Origin: Winogradskyella luteola
Lineage (GTDB): Bacteria; Bacteroidota; Bacteroidia; Flavobacteriales; Flavobacteriaceae
Reading direction: 5' to 3'
Assembly (NCBI RefSeq): GCF_019203985.1
Contig: NZ_JAGSPD010000005.1
Location: forward strand, 1 to 64,000
Length of the DNA stretch: 64,000 nucleotides
Shown piece after piece: positions 26,513 through 33,977 of the stretch. Position numbers and translations under genes: made by a program. The notes under the pieces are model-generated. The model saw nothing but the letters and a program-made list of their open reading frames with translations. It ran no database searches and was not told the origin of the DNA. The number at the start of each line of letters is the position of its first letter. The first letter of the stretch is position 1.

Positions 26513-26973
26513 TGAGAATAATTATTTTTATGTTTTTGTGTTGTTTTAGTCTTTTTGGATTTTCCCAAAACGACCAACGTTTTGAGAATGCAAACGCTTT
26601 ATATAACGAAGGTAAATATGCTGAAGCTATTGATACTTATTTATCTATATTAGACTCTGGTGTACACTCTTCAGAATTGTACTATAATCTTGCAAATGCT
26701 AACTACAAGCTCAATAATATAGCTCCTAGTATTTTCTATTATGAAAAAGCGCTTCAACTCAACCCTGATGATGAAACCATAAAAGATAATCTGTCTTTTG
26801 CCCAAAAAATGACCATTGATGCCATTGATAAAGTTCCTGAGGTTGGTTTTTCAAAAATTATTAAGAATGTAGTAAATACTTTTAATGCCGATACTTGGGC
26901 AAAAATTGCTATTGGTGGTGTTTTTGTATTTGTTTTACTGTTCTTAATGTATCACTTCTCTTATACCTCATAA
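26512..26973 (+). CDS. batE: BatE, N-terminal part (TPR + first TM), ends at an in-frame stop
   Basis: A 153-codon reading frame with a signal peptide (MRIIIFMFLCCFSLFGFSQ), TPR units (about 24-100: ANALYNEGKYAEAIDTYLS, YYNLANANYKLNNIAPSI) and one transmembrane segment (about 131-148). It then meets TAA at 26971-26973. The next codons continue in the same frame with a second transmembrane helix and an SH3 domain, which is the normal C-terminal half of BatE. A nonsense change such as AAA to TAA would explain this. Whether this half is functional alone is unknown. Its start is coupled to batD. Confidence 0.85.
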   Translation: MRIIIFMFLCCFSLFGFSQNDQRFENANALYNEGKYAEAIDTYLSILDSGVHSSELYYNLANANYKLNNIAPSIFYYEKALQLNPDDETIKDNLSFAQKMTIDAIDKVPEVGFSKIIKNVVNTFNADTWAKIAIGGVFVFVLLFLMYHFSYTS

Positions 26974-27270
26974 AAAAAACGAATCGCTTTTGTTACAAGT
27001 GTTGCAGGTTTATTGTTGGCTTGCTTTTCTGTATCAATGGCATTTCAAAAAGAGCATTTAGAAAAAAAGGATAATCCAGCTATTGTATTTGCTCAAGAAA
27101 GTAGAGTGAAAAGCGACCCTAATAGAAACTCTGAAGAAGTGTTTAGACTGCACGAAGGCACGAAAGTTCAGGTTTTGGAAACTTACGAAGACTGGAACAA
27201 AATTATGCTTTCGGATAATTCAACAGGGTGGATTCCATCTCAAGATATAAAGCTCTTAAATACGTTTTAA
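26974..27270 (+). pseudogene. batE: BatE, C-terminal part (second TM + SH3), separated by the stop codon
   Basis: Directly after the TAA the frame continues KKRIAFVTSVAGLLLACF as a transmembrane segment. An SH3b-like domain follows: NPAIVFAQESRVKSDPNRNS, EEVFRLHEGTKVQVLETYED, and a tail WNKIMLSDNSTGWIPSQDIK. The frame is unbroken to 27270 and shows no other damage, so the lesion is recent, or the stop is bypassed, or the part is translated on its own from TTG 27013 or ATG 27037. There is no room for a separate promoter of obvious quality. Read through, the whole gene would be about 252 residues, a normal BatE length. Confidence 0.7.
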
Positions 27271-27325
27271 TTATTATTTAACAAAATCGTATATTGGTAA
27301 TGTTATATTTGTTGTAGCACAACCT

Positions 27326-27619
27326 ATGATTTTGAAAAAAAACTTAGCACTTTTTTTCATGATATTTTTCATGTTTATAATAAGTGCACCCATCATTATT
27401 GTATCAATGGACAATTCATTTGATACCACAATTTTCTTTGATATAAATGAAGAAGAAGAAAAAGAGAGTGTTAAACTTCTTTTTGAAACCGCATCTCTAG
27501 ATTTGGAAGATTTTTACACAGACCGCACCGATTTAAATTCAAATTCATATACATTTAAAGCCTATTCAAAACCACATCTCAATTTGGTTTTTCCTCCTCC
27601 CGAAAAAATTCTAGGCTAA
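27326..27619 (+). CDS. Small conserved membrane/secreted protein next to SulP
   Basis: A 97-residue protein with one N-terminal hydrophobic segment (about 8-27), an acidic stretch (NEEEEKES, about 41-48) and a proline-rich end LNLVFPPPEKILG. I recognise the layout as a short protein seen upstream of SulP-type transporters in Flavobacteriaceae, but no function is known to me. It lies 55 bp after the Bat operon and 87 bp before the transporter, so it could belong to either transcript. A small transporter-associated membrane peptide is a reasonable guess only. Confidence 0.6.
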   Translation: MILKKNLALFFMIFFMFIISAPIIIVSMDNSFDTTIFFDINEEEEKESVKLLFETASLDLEDFYTDRTDLNSNSYTFKAYSKPHLNLVFPPPEKILG

Positions 27620-27706
27620 CAGAAAATTCTCAAATCAGACCAATGAAGGTCTAATCTTTTAACTCTATTCAAGGGATTTTACCCTTAAAATTTATAATTT
27701 AACATT

Positions 27707-29305
27707 ATGTTCAAAAAATTAAAAAGTGATTTCCCAGCAAGTATTGTCGTATTCTTTGTTGCTCTACCGTTATGTCTAGGTATTGCATTAGCTAGTGGGG
27801 CACCATTATTTTCAGGCTTAATTGCTGGTATTATTGGTGGTATTGTTGTGGGGTTTCTCAGTGGTTCGCAAATTGGTGTCAGTGGACCAGCAGCTGGTTT
27901 GGCTGCAATTGTACTCACTGCAATTACAGCACTTGGCGGTTGGGAGAATTTTCTTGTGGCAGTGGTTCTAGGTGGTGCAATTCAGTTATTGTTTGGAGTT
28001 CTTAGATTAGGTATCATAGGATATTATTTTCCATCTTCTGTTATCAAAGGTATGCTTACGGGTATCGGTATAATTATTATTTTAAAGCAGATTCCTTATT
28101 TCTTCGGAATTGATAAAAACCCCGAAGGGGATTTCGCATTCCTACAAGTTGATGGAGAGAATACACTTACCGAGCTTTTGAAAACTTTAAATGCATTATT
28201 GAGTGGCAATTTTGATAAAGGCGCTACCATTATTGCACTTATAGCAATAACCATACTTATTTTATGGAGCAATGTATTGAGTAAAAAGGGTAAATTTTTT
28301 CAGCTTGTACAAGGCCCTTTGGTTGCTGTAGTTGCAGGTATTATTTACTTTTTCCTTACTAGAGATTCTAGTATGGCACTAAGTGTTGACCATTTGGTTT
28401 CCGTTCCTGTACCAGAAAGCTTATCTGATGTAAAATCTTTATTAGCCTTCCCAAATTTTGAAGTCATTACCAGGGGAGATGTAATACTAACAGGATTTAC
28501 CATTGCTTTAGTTGCTTCTTTAGAAACACTATTATGTGTTGAAGCTACAGACAAATTAGATCCTCATAAGCGTGTAACACCAACCAATCGCGAATTGTTG
28601 GCACAAGGTACTGGTAATATGATATCAGGATTTATTGGTGGGCTTCCAATAACACAGGTTATCGTTCGTAGTTCGGCGAATATCCAATCTGGCGGACAGA
28701 CCAAAGCGAGTGCCATAATACATGGGTTTTTATTACTCATTTCAGTTCTTACAATACCGCACATCCTCAACTATATTCCATTATCAGTCTTGGCAGCGAT
28801 ATTATTTATCGTAGGATATAAGCTCGCAAAACCTTCGACTTTTAAAGCCATGTATAATGGAGGATGGATGCAATTTGTTCCGTTTATTGTAACTGTGCTA
28901 GGAATTGTGTTTACAGATCTATTAAAAGGGATCGGACTCGGATTGGCCGTTGGAATTTTTATTGTACTTTTTAGAAGTTTTCAAAACTCTCATTTCCTTC
29001 ACAAAGAAGGAGAAGATATTGATGACGGAAAAATTAAAATGACTTTGGCAGAAGAGGTCACTTTTTTTAATAAAGGTGCTATTTTAAAAGAGCTAGATCG
29101 CCTTCCTGAAAATTCTTATTTTGAATTGGATGTTAGAAAAACCCGATACCTCGATAATGACATCATTGAAATTCTTGATGATTTTGCCATAAAGGCTAAA
29201 GAGCGAAACATTGACATAAAGATATATTCAGAAAGAGGTACAGTGGAAAACCCAGAGAGTTTTATTGAGTTTTTTAAACTGAGACCTAAAAACGGAAAAT
29301 CATAA
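27707..29305 (+). CDS. SulP-family anion transporter with STAS domain
   Basis: A 532-residue inner-membrane protein with 10 or more hydrophobic segments in residues 5-415 and a C-terminal STAS domain (about 430-530: EEVTFFNKGAILKEL, YFELDVRKTRYLDNDIIEIL). The signature GLPITQVIVRSSANIQSGGQTK (about 311-332; first part GLPITQVIVR) is the SulP core. The family carries sulfate, bicarbonate or dicarboxylates. A beta-carbonic anhydrase begins 28 bp downstream, which points to bicarbonate as the substrate, as in BicA-like systems. That is inference from context. Confidence 0.92.
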   Translation: MFKKLKSDFPASIVVFFVALPLCLGIALASGAPLFSGLIAGIIGGIVVGFLSGSQIGVSGPAAGLAAIVLTAITALGGWENFLVAVVLGGAIQLLFGVLRLGIIGYYFPSSVIKGMLTGIGIIIILKQIPYFFGIDKNPEGDFAFLQVDGENTLTELLKTLNALLSGNFDKGATIIALIAITILILWSNVLSKKGKFFQLVQGPLVAVVAGIIYFFLTRDSSMALSVDHLVSVPVPESLSDVKSLLAFPNFEVITRGDVILTGFTIALVASLETLLCVEATDKLDPHKRVTPTNRELLAQGTGNMISGFIGGLPITQVIVRSSANIQSGGQTKASAIIHGFLLLISVLTIPHILNYIPLSVLAAILFIVGYKLAKPSTFKAMYNGGWMQFVPFIVTVLGIVFTDLLKGIGLGLAVGIFIVLFRSFQNSHFLHKEGEDIDDGKIKMTLAEEVTFFNKGAILKELDRLPENSYFELDVRKTRYLDNDIIEILDDFAIKAKERNIDIKIYSERGTVENPESFIEFFKLRPKNGKS

Positions 29306-29333
29306 AAATTAGACATAACTAAAAAATATATAA

Positions 29334-29963
29334 ATGAAAACCACAGCGATAACCAAAGACGTACAAAGTGAATTAACACCAAATAGTGTATTACAAGATT
29401 TACTGGAAGGCAATAAACGATTTGTAAACGGAAATCCTGAAGGTGCAGATAATGCTGCACTTGTGAGCCAAACTACAAGCGGACAGTATCCAAAAGCTGT
29501 CATCTTATCTTGCATAGATTCTCGCGTACCTGTAGAAACCGTATTAGACCAAGCTATTGGAGACATCTTTGTTGCCAGAGTAGCTGGCAATTTTGAGAAT
29601 GCAGATATTTTAGGAAGCCTAGAATACTCGTGTAAAGTTGCAGGAAGCAAATTGGTTTTGGTTTTAGGCCATGAAGCTTGTGGTGCTGTAAAAGCGGCTT
29701 GTGATGGCGTAGAATTAGGGAATATAACGCATTTATTAAGCAATATTTTACCAGCAGTACATCAGTCTGCAGAAGAAGTAGAAGGTAAAGCTAATTCTTC
29801 TAACAAAGCTTTCGTTGCAAAAACTGTAGAAAATAATGTTAGGCTTACCATGAATCGTATTCGTATTAAAAGTCCTATTTTAAAGGAGATGGAAGACAAT
29901 GGCGAGATTTCTATCGTAGGAGGTGTCTATAGTTTACATACGGGTAAAGTAGAAATGCTGTAA
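29334..29963 (+). CDS. Beta-class carbonic anhydrase
   Basis: A 209-residue enzyme that interconverts CO2 and bicarbonate. The zinc ligands are Cys60 (ILSCIDSR), His113 and Cys116 (GHEACG), with the Asp62-Arg64 dyad intact. No obvious export signal, so probably cytosolic. Coupled to the SulP transporter (28-bp gap), it likely handles imported or respiratory bicarbonate. The 3' flank (29964-30156) holds only degenerate repeats. Confidence 0.93.
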   Translation: MKTTAITKDVQSELTPNSVLQDLLEGNKRFVNGNPEGADNAALVSQTTSGQYPKAVILSCIDSRVPVETVLDQAIGDIFVARVAGNFENADILGSLEYSCKVAGSKLVLVLGHEACGAVKAACDGVELGNITHLLSNILPAVHQSAEEVEGKANSSNKAFVAKTVENNVRLTMNRIRIKSPILKEMEDNGEISIVGGVYSLHTGKVEML

Positions 29964-30024
29964 TGTTATTTAAAGCATAGTATTTTTCAAACTGAGCTCT
30001 ATTACTAACAGGCTATTTTAACAT

Positions 30025-30053
30025 ATCTGCAAGGTTTTTGATACCTTGTAGGT
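30025..30053. repeat. Degenerate copy of the 415-444 hairpin
   Basis: ATCTGCAAGG (30025-30034) and CCTTGTAGGT (30044-30053). The right arm is identical to that at 435-444; the left arm has two changes. Confidence 0.5.
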
Positions 30054-30091
30054 ATTTAAGACATACTTAAATATAGGATACAATAAAATTA

Positions 30092-30153
30092 TTCGCTTTG
30101 CTCTGAATGATAAAACCAAACGTATTTCGACTGTGCTCAATGTGACATTTGAC
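30092..30153. repeat. Pair of degenerate dispersed repeats downstream of carbonic anhydrase
   Basis: TTCGCTTTGCTCTGAATGAT (30092-30111) recurs nearly unchanged at 61340-61360. TTTCGACTGTGCTCAATGTG (30125-30144) resembles the sequence at 35113-35132 and, inverted, the left end of the element at 57484. Confidence 0.5.
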
Positions 30154-30156
30154 TAT

Positions 30157-30669
30157 TTATACTTGTTCGGTTTCTTGCAGTTCCGCTTCACTCTTTATGA
30201 GATTAGGGAAAATCATAGGAGCCAAAGATTTTACAGGTTTATAAAGTATACTTTCTTCCAAATCTTCTTTTTCCATAAAAGGAAGTGTACTATTCAATTT
30301 ATTGAAAACAATAAGTAAAACACTAAGAATAAGGCCAATCTTAAGCGCACCAAAAATGCCACCAGCTAATTTGTTAACGATGCCTAAAGCTGCAAAATCA
30401 GCAAGCTTGGTCAATGCCTTTCCTGCAAGACTTATAAGTAAAACAATAATGACAAAAGTGATTGCAAACGCTACAATATTGATGGTCTTTTGATTCCAAT
30501 CTACTTTAGATTCTAAAACTTCTGCAGCAAAACCACTAAAATGAATCGCGCCATAAACGCCCAACACTAAAGCAACTAAAGAAGCTACCTCAACAAAAAG
30601 ACCTTTCATGGCACCTCTTATTAATCCAAACAATAACAAAGAGCCTAAAATAATGTCAATGATACTCAT
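30157..30669 (-). CDS. CvpA family membrane protein
   Basis: A 170-residue protein with four hydrophobic segments and the CvpA start IDIILGSLLLFGLIRGAMKGLF (first part IDIILGSLLLFGLIRG). CvpA proteins are small inner-membrane proteins linked to colicin V production and envelope homeostasis; the mechanism is unclear. Gly- and Ala-rich helices and length match the family. Divergent from the 123-residue conserved protein upstream of pheS. Confidence 0.88.
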   Translation of the reverse strand: MSIIDIILGSLLLFGLIRGAMKGLFVEVASLVALVLGVYGAIHFSGFAAEVLESKVDWNQKTINIVAFAITFVIIVLLISLAGKALTKLADFAALGIVNKLAGGIFGALKIGLILSVLLIVFNKLNSTLPFMEKEDLEESILYKPVKSLAPMIFPNLIKSEAELQETEQV

Positions 30670-30775
30670 AATACTAGCGGTTTTAGCAAACGTACATAAA
30701 TTTTACCATTTTAGAATAATAACGCAAATCAAGAGCGTTTAGTTTATTAACTTTGAAGTCTGGTTTAATAAAAGA

Positions 30776-30793
30776 TTTCCACATGTGTGGAAA
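30776..30793. promoter_or_regulatory. Perfect 18-bp inverted repeat abutting a start codon
   Basis: TTTCCACA - TG - TGTGGAAA, ending one base before the ATG at 30794. It could be an operator or an RNA hairpin at the translation start. No regulator is assigned. Confidence 0.4.
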
Positions 30794-31156
30794 ATGAGCA
30801 TGGCAAGAGACGAGCAATTAAAAGAACGGTGGAATTTAGTAGTGGAAAAACTCTCCAATCAGTTTGCCGATGGTGATCGGCTAGACTTAGATTCTATTAT
30901 ATATCTTATTGGCATTCAAGAACTTGGACAAATACACAGAGCATATAAAAAAGACCATAAGCTAGACCTTATGCATATTGCAGTATGTAAACTTTTAGAG
31001 CCTTATGGTTTTTATGAGTTCGATTTTGTTGACGATGATGGCTGGCCGCACTACAAGGTAAAGGAACAGTTGCCATTTTTAAAAGCGGGAGAGCAAAGCG
31101 TCTTAATGAAAGAAGCTATTGTGAACTATTTTGTTGAAACTGAATATATCGATTAA
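30794..31156 (+). CDS. Conserved hypothetical protein upstream of pheS
   Basis: A 120-residue soluble, acidic protein with no signal or membrane segment. I take ATG 30794 (MSMARDEQLKERW) as the start; ATG 30800 is equally possible, and a GTG at 30785 falls inside a palindrome. The pattern LIGIQELGQIHRAYKKDHKLDLMHIAVCKLL...PYGFYEF suggests a compact helical protein (longest unit quoted: LIGIQELGQIH). I recognise it as a small protein conserved in Flavobacteriia but know no function. It lies 35 bp ahead of pheS, though pheS has its own promoter-like box in between. Confidence 0.7.
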   Translation: MSMARDEQLKERWNLVVEKLSNQFADGDRLDLDSIIYLIGIQELGQIHRAYKKDHKLDLMHIAVCKLLEPYGFYEFDFVDDDGWPHYKVKEQLPFLKAGEQSVLMKEAIVNYFVETEYID

Positions 31157-31163
31157 GATTTTT

Positions 31164-31171
31164 TAAATTTG
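31164..31171 (+). promoter_or_regulatory. Bacteroidota -7 box upstream of pheS
   Basis: TAAATTTG fits TAnnTTTG, 20 bp before the pheS ATG. A well-spaced -33 TTG is not clear. Confidence 0.4.
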
Positions 31172-31191
31172 CGATCTGAATAAACGGTATC

Positions 31192-32211
31192 ATGATAGAT
31201 AAGCTAAAAGAACTCATTGCAGAAGCCGAAGCATTTACAACCCAATCTAAGGAAGAAGTTGAGGCATTTCGTATTAAATATCTAGGCTCTAAAGGATTAT
31301 TAAAACAGTATTTTGCGGAATTTAGAAATGTAGCGAACGACCAAAAGAAAGAGTTTGGACAAACCATAAATCAGCTTAAAAAAACAGCTGAAGAAAAGGT
31401 TAATGCTTTAAAAGAAGAGCTCGAAAGCAAAGAAGAAGATAATGGTATTTACGGCGATTTATCTCGTCCTGGAGAACCCATTGCTTTAGGAGCACGCCAT
31501 CCTATTTCTATCGTAAAAAATCAGATTATTGATATCTTTTCACGTATTGGTTTTAATGTTAGTGAAGGCCCAGAGATTGAAGATGATTGGCACAACTTTA
31601 CAGCATTAAATTTACCAGAATACCATCCTGCTCGCGACATGCAGGATACGTTTTTTATTCAGACCAACCCAGATATCTTGTTACGTACACACACCAGTTC
31701 TGTACAGGTGCGTTATATGGAAAATAACAATCCCCCTATTCGTACGATTTCACCGGGCCGAGTATATAGAAATGAAGCCATTTCCGCACGCTCACACTGC
31801 TTTTTTCATCAAGTTGAAGGTCTGTATATAGATAAAGATGTGAGCTTTGCAGATTTAAAGCAGACCCTACAATATTTTACGACTGAAATGTTTGGTAAAT
31901 CTAAGATTAGATTACGCCCATCTTATTTTCCATTTACTGAGCCAAGTGCTGAAGTTGATGTGTATTGGGGGCTGGAAACGGAAACGGATTATAAAATCAC
32001 CAAAGGTACAGGCTGGCTAGAAATTATGGGTTGCGGTATGGTTGATCCCAATGTATTGGAAAACTGCGGCATTGACTCTAAAGCATACTCTGGTTTTGCA
32101 TTTGGAATGGGCATTGACCGTATTGCAATGTTACTCAACCAGATTAGTGATATTCGCTTATTGAGTGAAAATGATGTGCGTTTTTTAGAGCAGTTCAAAA
32201 GTGCGCTTTAA
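31192..32211 (+). CDS. pheS: Phenylalanyl-tRNA synthetase alpha subunit
   Basis: A 339-residue class II aminoacyl-tRNA synthetase subunit. It has the N-terminal coiled-coil arm (about 1-85), GEPIALGARHPI, LRTHTSSVQVR, motif 2 (GRVYRNEAISARSHCFFHQVEG, about 184-205, first part GRVYRNE), and motif 3 GFAFGMGIDRIAML near 305. It pairs with PheT to charge tRNA-Phe; pheT is not in this window. Length normal, ATG start. Confidence 0.97.
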   Translation: MIDKLKELIAEAEAFTTQSKEEVEAFRIKYLGSKGLLKQYFAEFRNVANDQKKEFGQTINQLKKTAEEKVNALKEELESKEEDNGIYGDLSRPGEPIALGARHPISIVKNQIIDIFSRIGFNVSEGPEIEDDWHNFTALNLPEYHPARDMQDTFFIQTNPDILLRTHTSSVQVRYMENNNPPIRTISPGRVYRNEAISARSHCFFHQVEGLYIDKDVSFADLKQTLQYFTTEMFGKSKIRLRPSYFPFTEPSAEVDVYWGLETETDYKITKGTGWLEIMGCGMVDPNVLENCGIDSKAYSGFAFGMGIDRIAMLLNQISDIRLLSENDVRFLEQFKSAL

Positions 32212-32280
32212 TTTGCCATTCTGAACTCATTTCCTGAGCTCTGCGGAAGTATAATTTAGAATCTATGGATACTCAAAATA

Positions 32281-32682
32281 TTATTCCAAGTGTTTCGCAT
32301 CTTCAATAGTAAAGACAGACTTCCTGAATTCAGAAGGCTTTTTGTCGTTTAAAAGTTTTAAGCCACCAGTCGCTTTTATGAGTTCAGCAAAATGTGTTTC
32401 TCTACTTTCATATTGTTCTTTATTAGAATAAGTGGTCACCAATAACAGATGAAAAGGTGTATCTTCGGTATATAGGGATTCCATTAATTGAAAGGAATGG
32501 ATATAGCCTTTTTCAACAGCATTCAACCTTAATTGTTTCCAGTTGTTTTGAAAATAATAAATAGCTTCCTCGGTATTGTTGTTCAAAATTTCAATAGTCT
32601 CAATCGTAGTGATTTTTTCTTTGATCTGAGCAGTACACATAACACAAAAAAGAATAATTGGAATAATAAGTCTAATCTTCAT
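32281..32682 (-). CDS. Secreted hypothetical protein
   Basis: A 133-residue protein from the ATG at 32682 (a GTG one codon upstream is less likely). It has a signal peptide (MKIRLIIPIILFCVMCTAQ) and a mature part of about 115 residues with LRLNAVEKGYIHSFQLM, FHLLLVTTYSNKEQYESRE and a C-terminal FRKSVFTIED. The alternation of strands and helices is reminiscent of an ABM-like alpha/beta barrel, but I cannot assign a family. Convergent with pheS. Function unknown. Confidence 0.65.
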   Translation of the reverse strand: MKIRLIIPIILFCVMCTAQIKEKITTIETIEILNNNTEEAIYYFQNNWKQLRLNAVEKGYIHSFQLMESLYTEDTPFHLLLVTTYSNKEQYESRETHFAELIKATGGLKLLNDKKPSEFRKSVFTIEDAKHLE

Positions 32683-32762
32683 CACGTACGTTTTAGAATT
32701 TGATTCTAAATTAAGAATTTAGCATTTCATGAGCTTCAATTTAGTGTATAATTAACATGAAA

Positions 32763-33134
32763 TCAAAAAGGCGTATTTTCTTCGACCTGCTTAAGTAACC
32801 ATCTAATCTCGTCTTCTTTAACATCGTCAGCACTTTCAAACTTTATACGTTTGGCATGTTTACCTTTTCCTGAAAACTTTAAACGTTGGTGCACAATGCT
32901 ATCAATGTGATGTACATACAGCATACAGGTATCTTTAGCGGCTTGCTGAATACCGCACAATACATTTTTAGCATCGCCTCTACTATAGAGTACCAATTTT
33001 ACTTTAGCACCACCAAGAATGGACTCTTCTGCATTTGGAAAAAAACCCAAGACAATAGATCTTAATTTTAAACCTATACGCTGCGCTTCAGAAGCATTAA
33101 CAAATGTGCTTTTAAAAGCTTCGAGATCGTTCAT
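32763..33134 (-). CDS. DUF1801 domain protein
   Basis: A 123-residue cytosolic protein of the YdhG/DUF1801 type. It shows a helix-rich start, then VLYSRGDAKNVLCGIQQ and DTCMLYVHHIDSIV, then FSGKGKHAKRIKFESADDV, where the family has its conserved phosphate-like binding strand order. The function of the family is unknown. It is a single gene divergent from the 131-residue protein at 33251. Confidence 0.75.
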   Translation of the reverse strand: MNDLEAFKSTFVNASEAQRIGLKLRSIVLGFFPNAEESILGGAKVKLVLYSRGDAKNVLCGIQQAAKDTCMLYVHHIDSIVHQRLKFSGKGKHAKRIKFESADDVKEDEIRWLLKQVEENTPF

Positions 33135-33250
33135 AATACCATATTTTAAAATTAAGTTTTTCTTCTTAAAGAATTATTTAGCTTTGTTCTCAAATTTAAT
33201 GAGATTAGTGCTTTCATTAGATACAAATACTGAAACAAGTTCAGCATAAA

Positions 33251-33646
33251 ATGAAAAAAGACATTAAAATTCCAAAGGTTAAAGATGTGTATATTGCAGT
33301 AGTAAAAGAAGAGCATCTAGACTACAAAACACAAGATTGGAATGCCTATATCATTAACAATAGTGATGCGGATTTAGATACGGTTCTTATCGTATCTCAA
33401 GGAATGTCCGAAGATAAAATGACTCCTCCAATGCGCCATACGATTTCTAAATTACCTGCTAGGAGTTACGCAAAGATTGAGTACTTACAGGAAAAAGTTT
33501 TGGAACTTAATAATTCGTTTAAAATAACTTTTTTTGAAGGCAACCAAATGTTTGACAAAACATATCTGTTTAGAAAAAACACCATAAACGAAAAAGCTTT
33601 ACAAACAGTTCCTTTGATGCAGTTGAAAGGTGTGCTCGTTCAATAA
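33251..33646 (+). CDS. Conserved hypothetical protein (DIKIPKVKDVYIAVV family)
   Basis: A 131-residue soluble protein, beta-rich, starting MKKDIKIPKVKDVYIAVVKE and ending LPLMQ-like plus LKGVLVQ. I recognise it as a protein conserved in Flavobacteriia. I recall homologues sometimes labelled phenylalanyl-tRNA synthetase subunit, a label the sequence does not support: no class II motif is present. The ATG start is 8 bp upstream of motif DIKIP. The downstream membrane protein begins 7 bp after this stop, so the two form an operon. Confidence 0.7.
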   Translation: MKKDIKIPKVKDVYIAVVKEEHLDYKTQDWNAYIINNSDADLDTVLIVSQGMSEDKMTPPMRHTISKLPARSYAKIEYLQEKVLELNNSFKITFFEGNQMFDKTYLFRKNTINEKALQTVPLMQLKGVLVQ

Positions 33647-33653
33647 TGGAGTT

Positions 33654-33977
33654 ATGGAAGACTTAAGAAAAGAACTTCAACGGCTTTCAAAAGACCCCAT
33701 TATTTCAAAGAAATATAGAAATATAAAACTGTTTTCTTATCTGATAAGAACGTTTATAGCTGTAGTGATTATTTACTTCTTATGGTATTATGAATGGATA
33801 AAATGGGTATTGTACATTTATATCCCTATTAATTTAATTTCACTCATTTCTATTTTTGGATGGAATCTGTTTTTGAATAAAAGGATTAAAAAATCGCAAC
33901 TTCAGATCGAAGAAGTCATAAGTACAATTGATGAAGAAAGAGGAGTAATTAATCCAACTTGTCCGTCAGCTTCTTAA
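33654..33977 (+). CDS. Small two-TM membrane protein
   Basis: A 107-residue protein from the ATG at 33654 (MEDLRKELQRLSKDPI); an upstream GTG would overlap the previous gene. Two hydrophobic segments (about 28-45 and 50-73) lie between charged ends. Function unknown. Its last 29 bp overlap the 3' end of the convergent gpsA gene. Confidence 0.65.
   Translation: MEDLRKELQRLSKDPIISKKYRNIKLFSYLIRTFIAVVIIYFLWYYEWIKWVLYIYIPINLISLISIFGWNLFLNKRIKKSQLQIEEVISTIDEERGVINPTCPSAS

Noticed and set aside
30776-30793. DnaA box-like sequence (TTTCCACA pair)
   Set aside because: The match to TTATCCACA is only 7 of 9, a single pair does not make an origin, and no dnaA or dnaN is near.
33251-33646. Label phenylalanyl-tRNA synthetase subunit for this small protein
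   Set aside because: It has none of the class II synthetase motifs, and a genuine pheS is at 31192.
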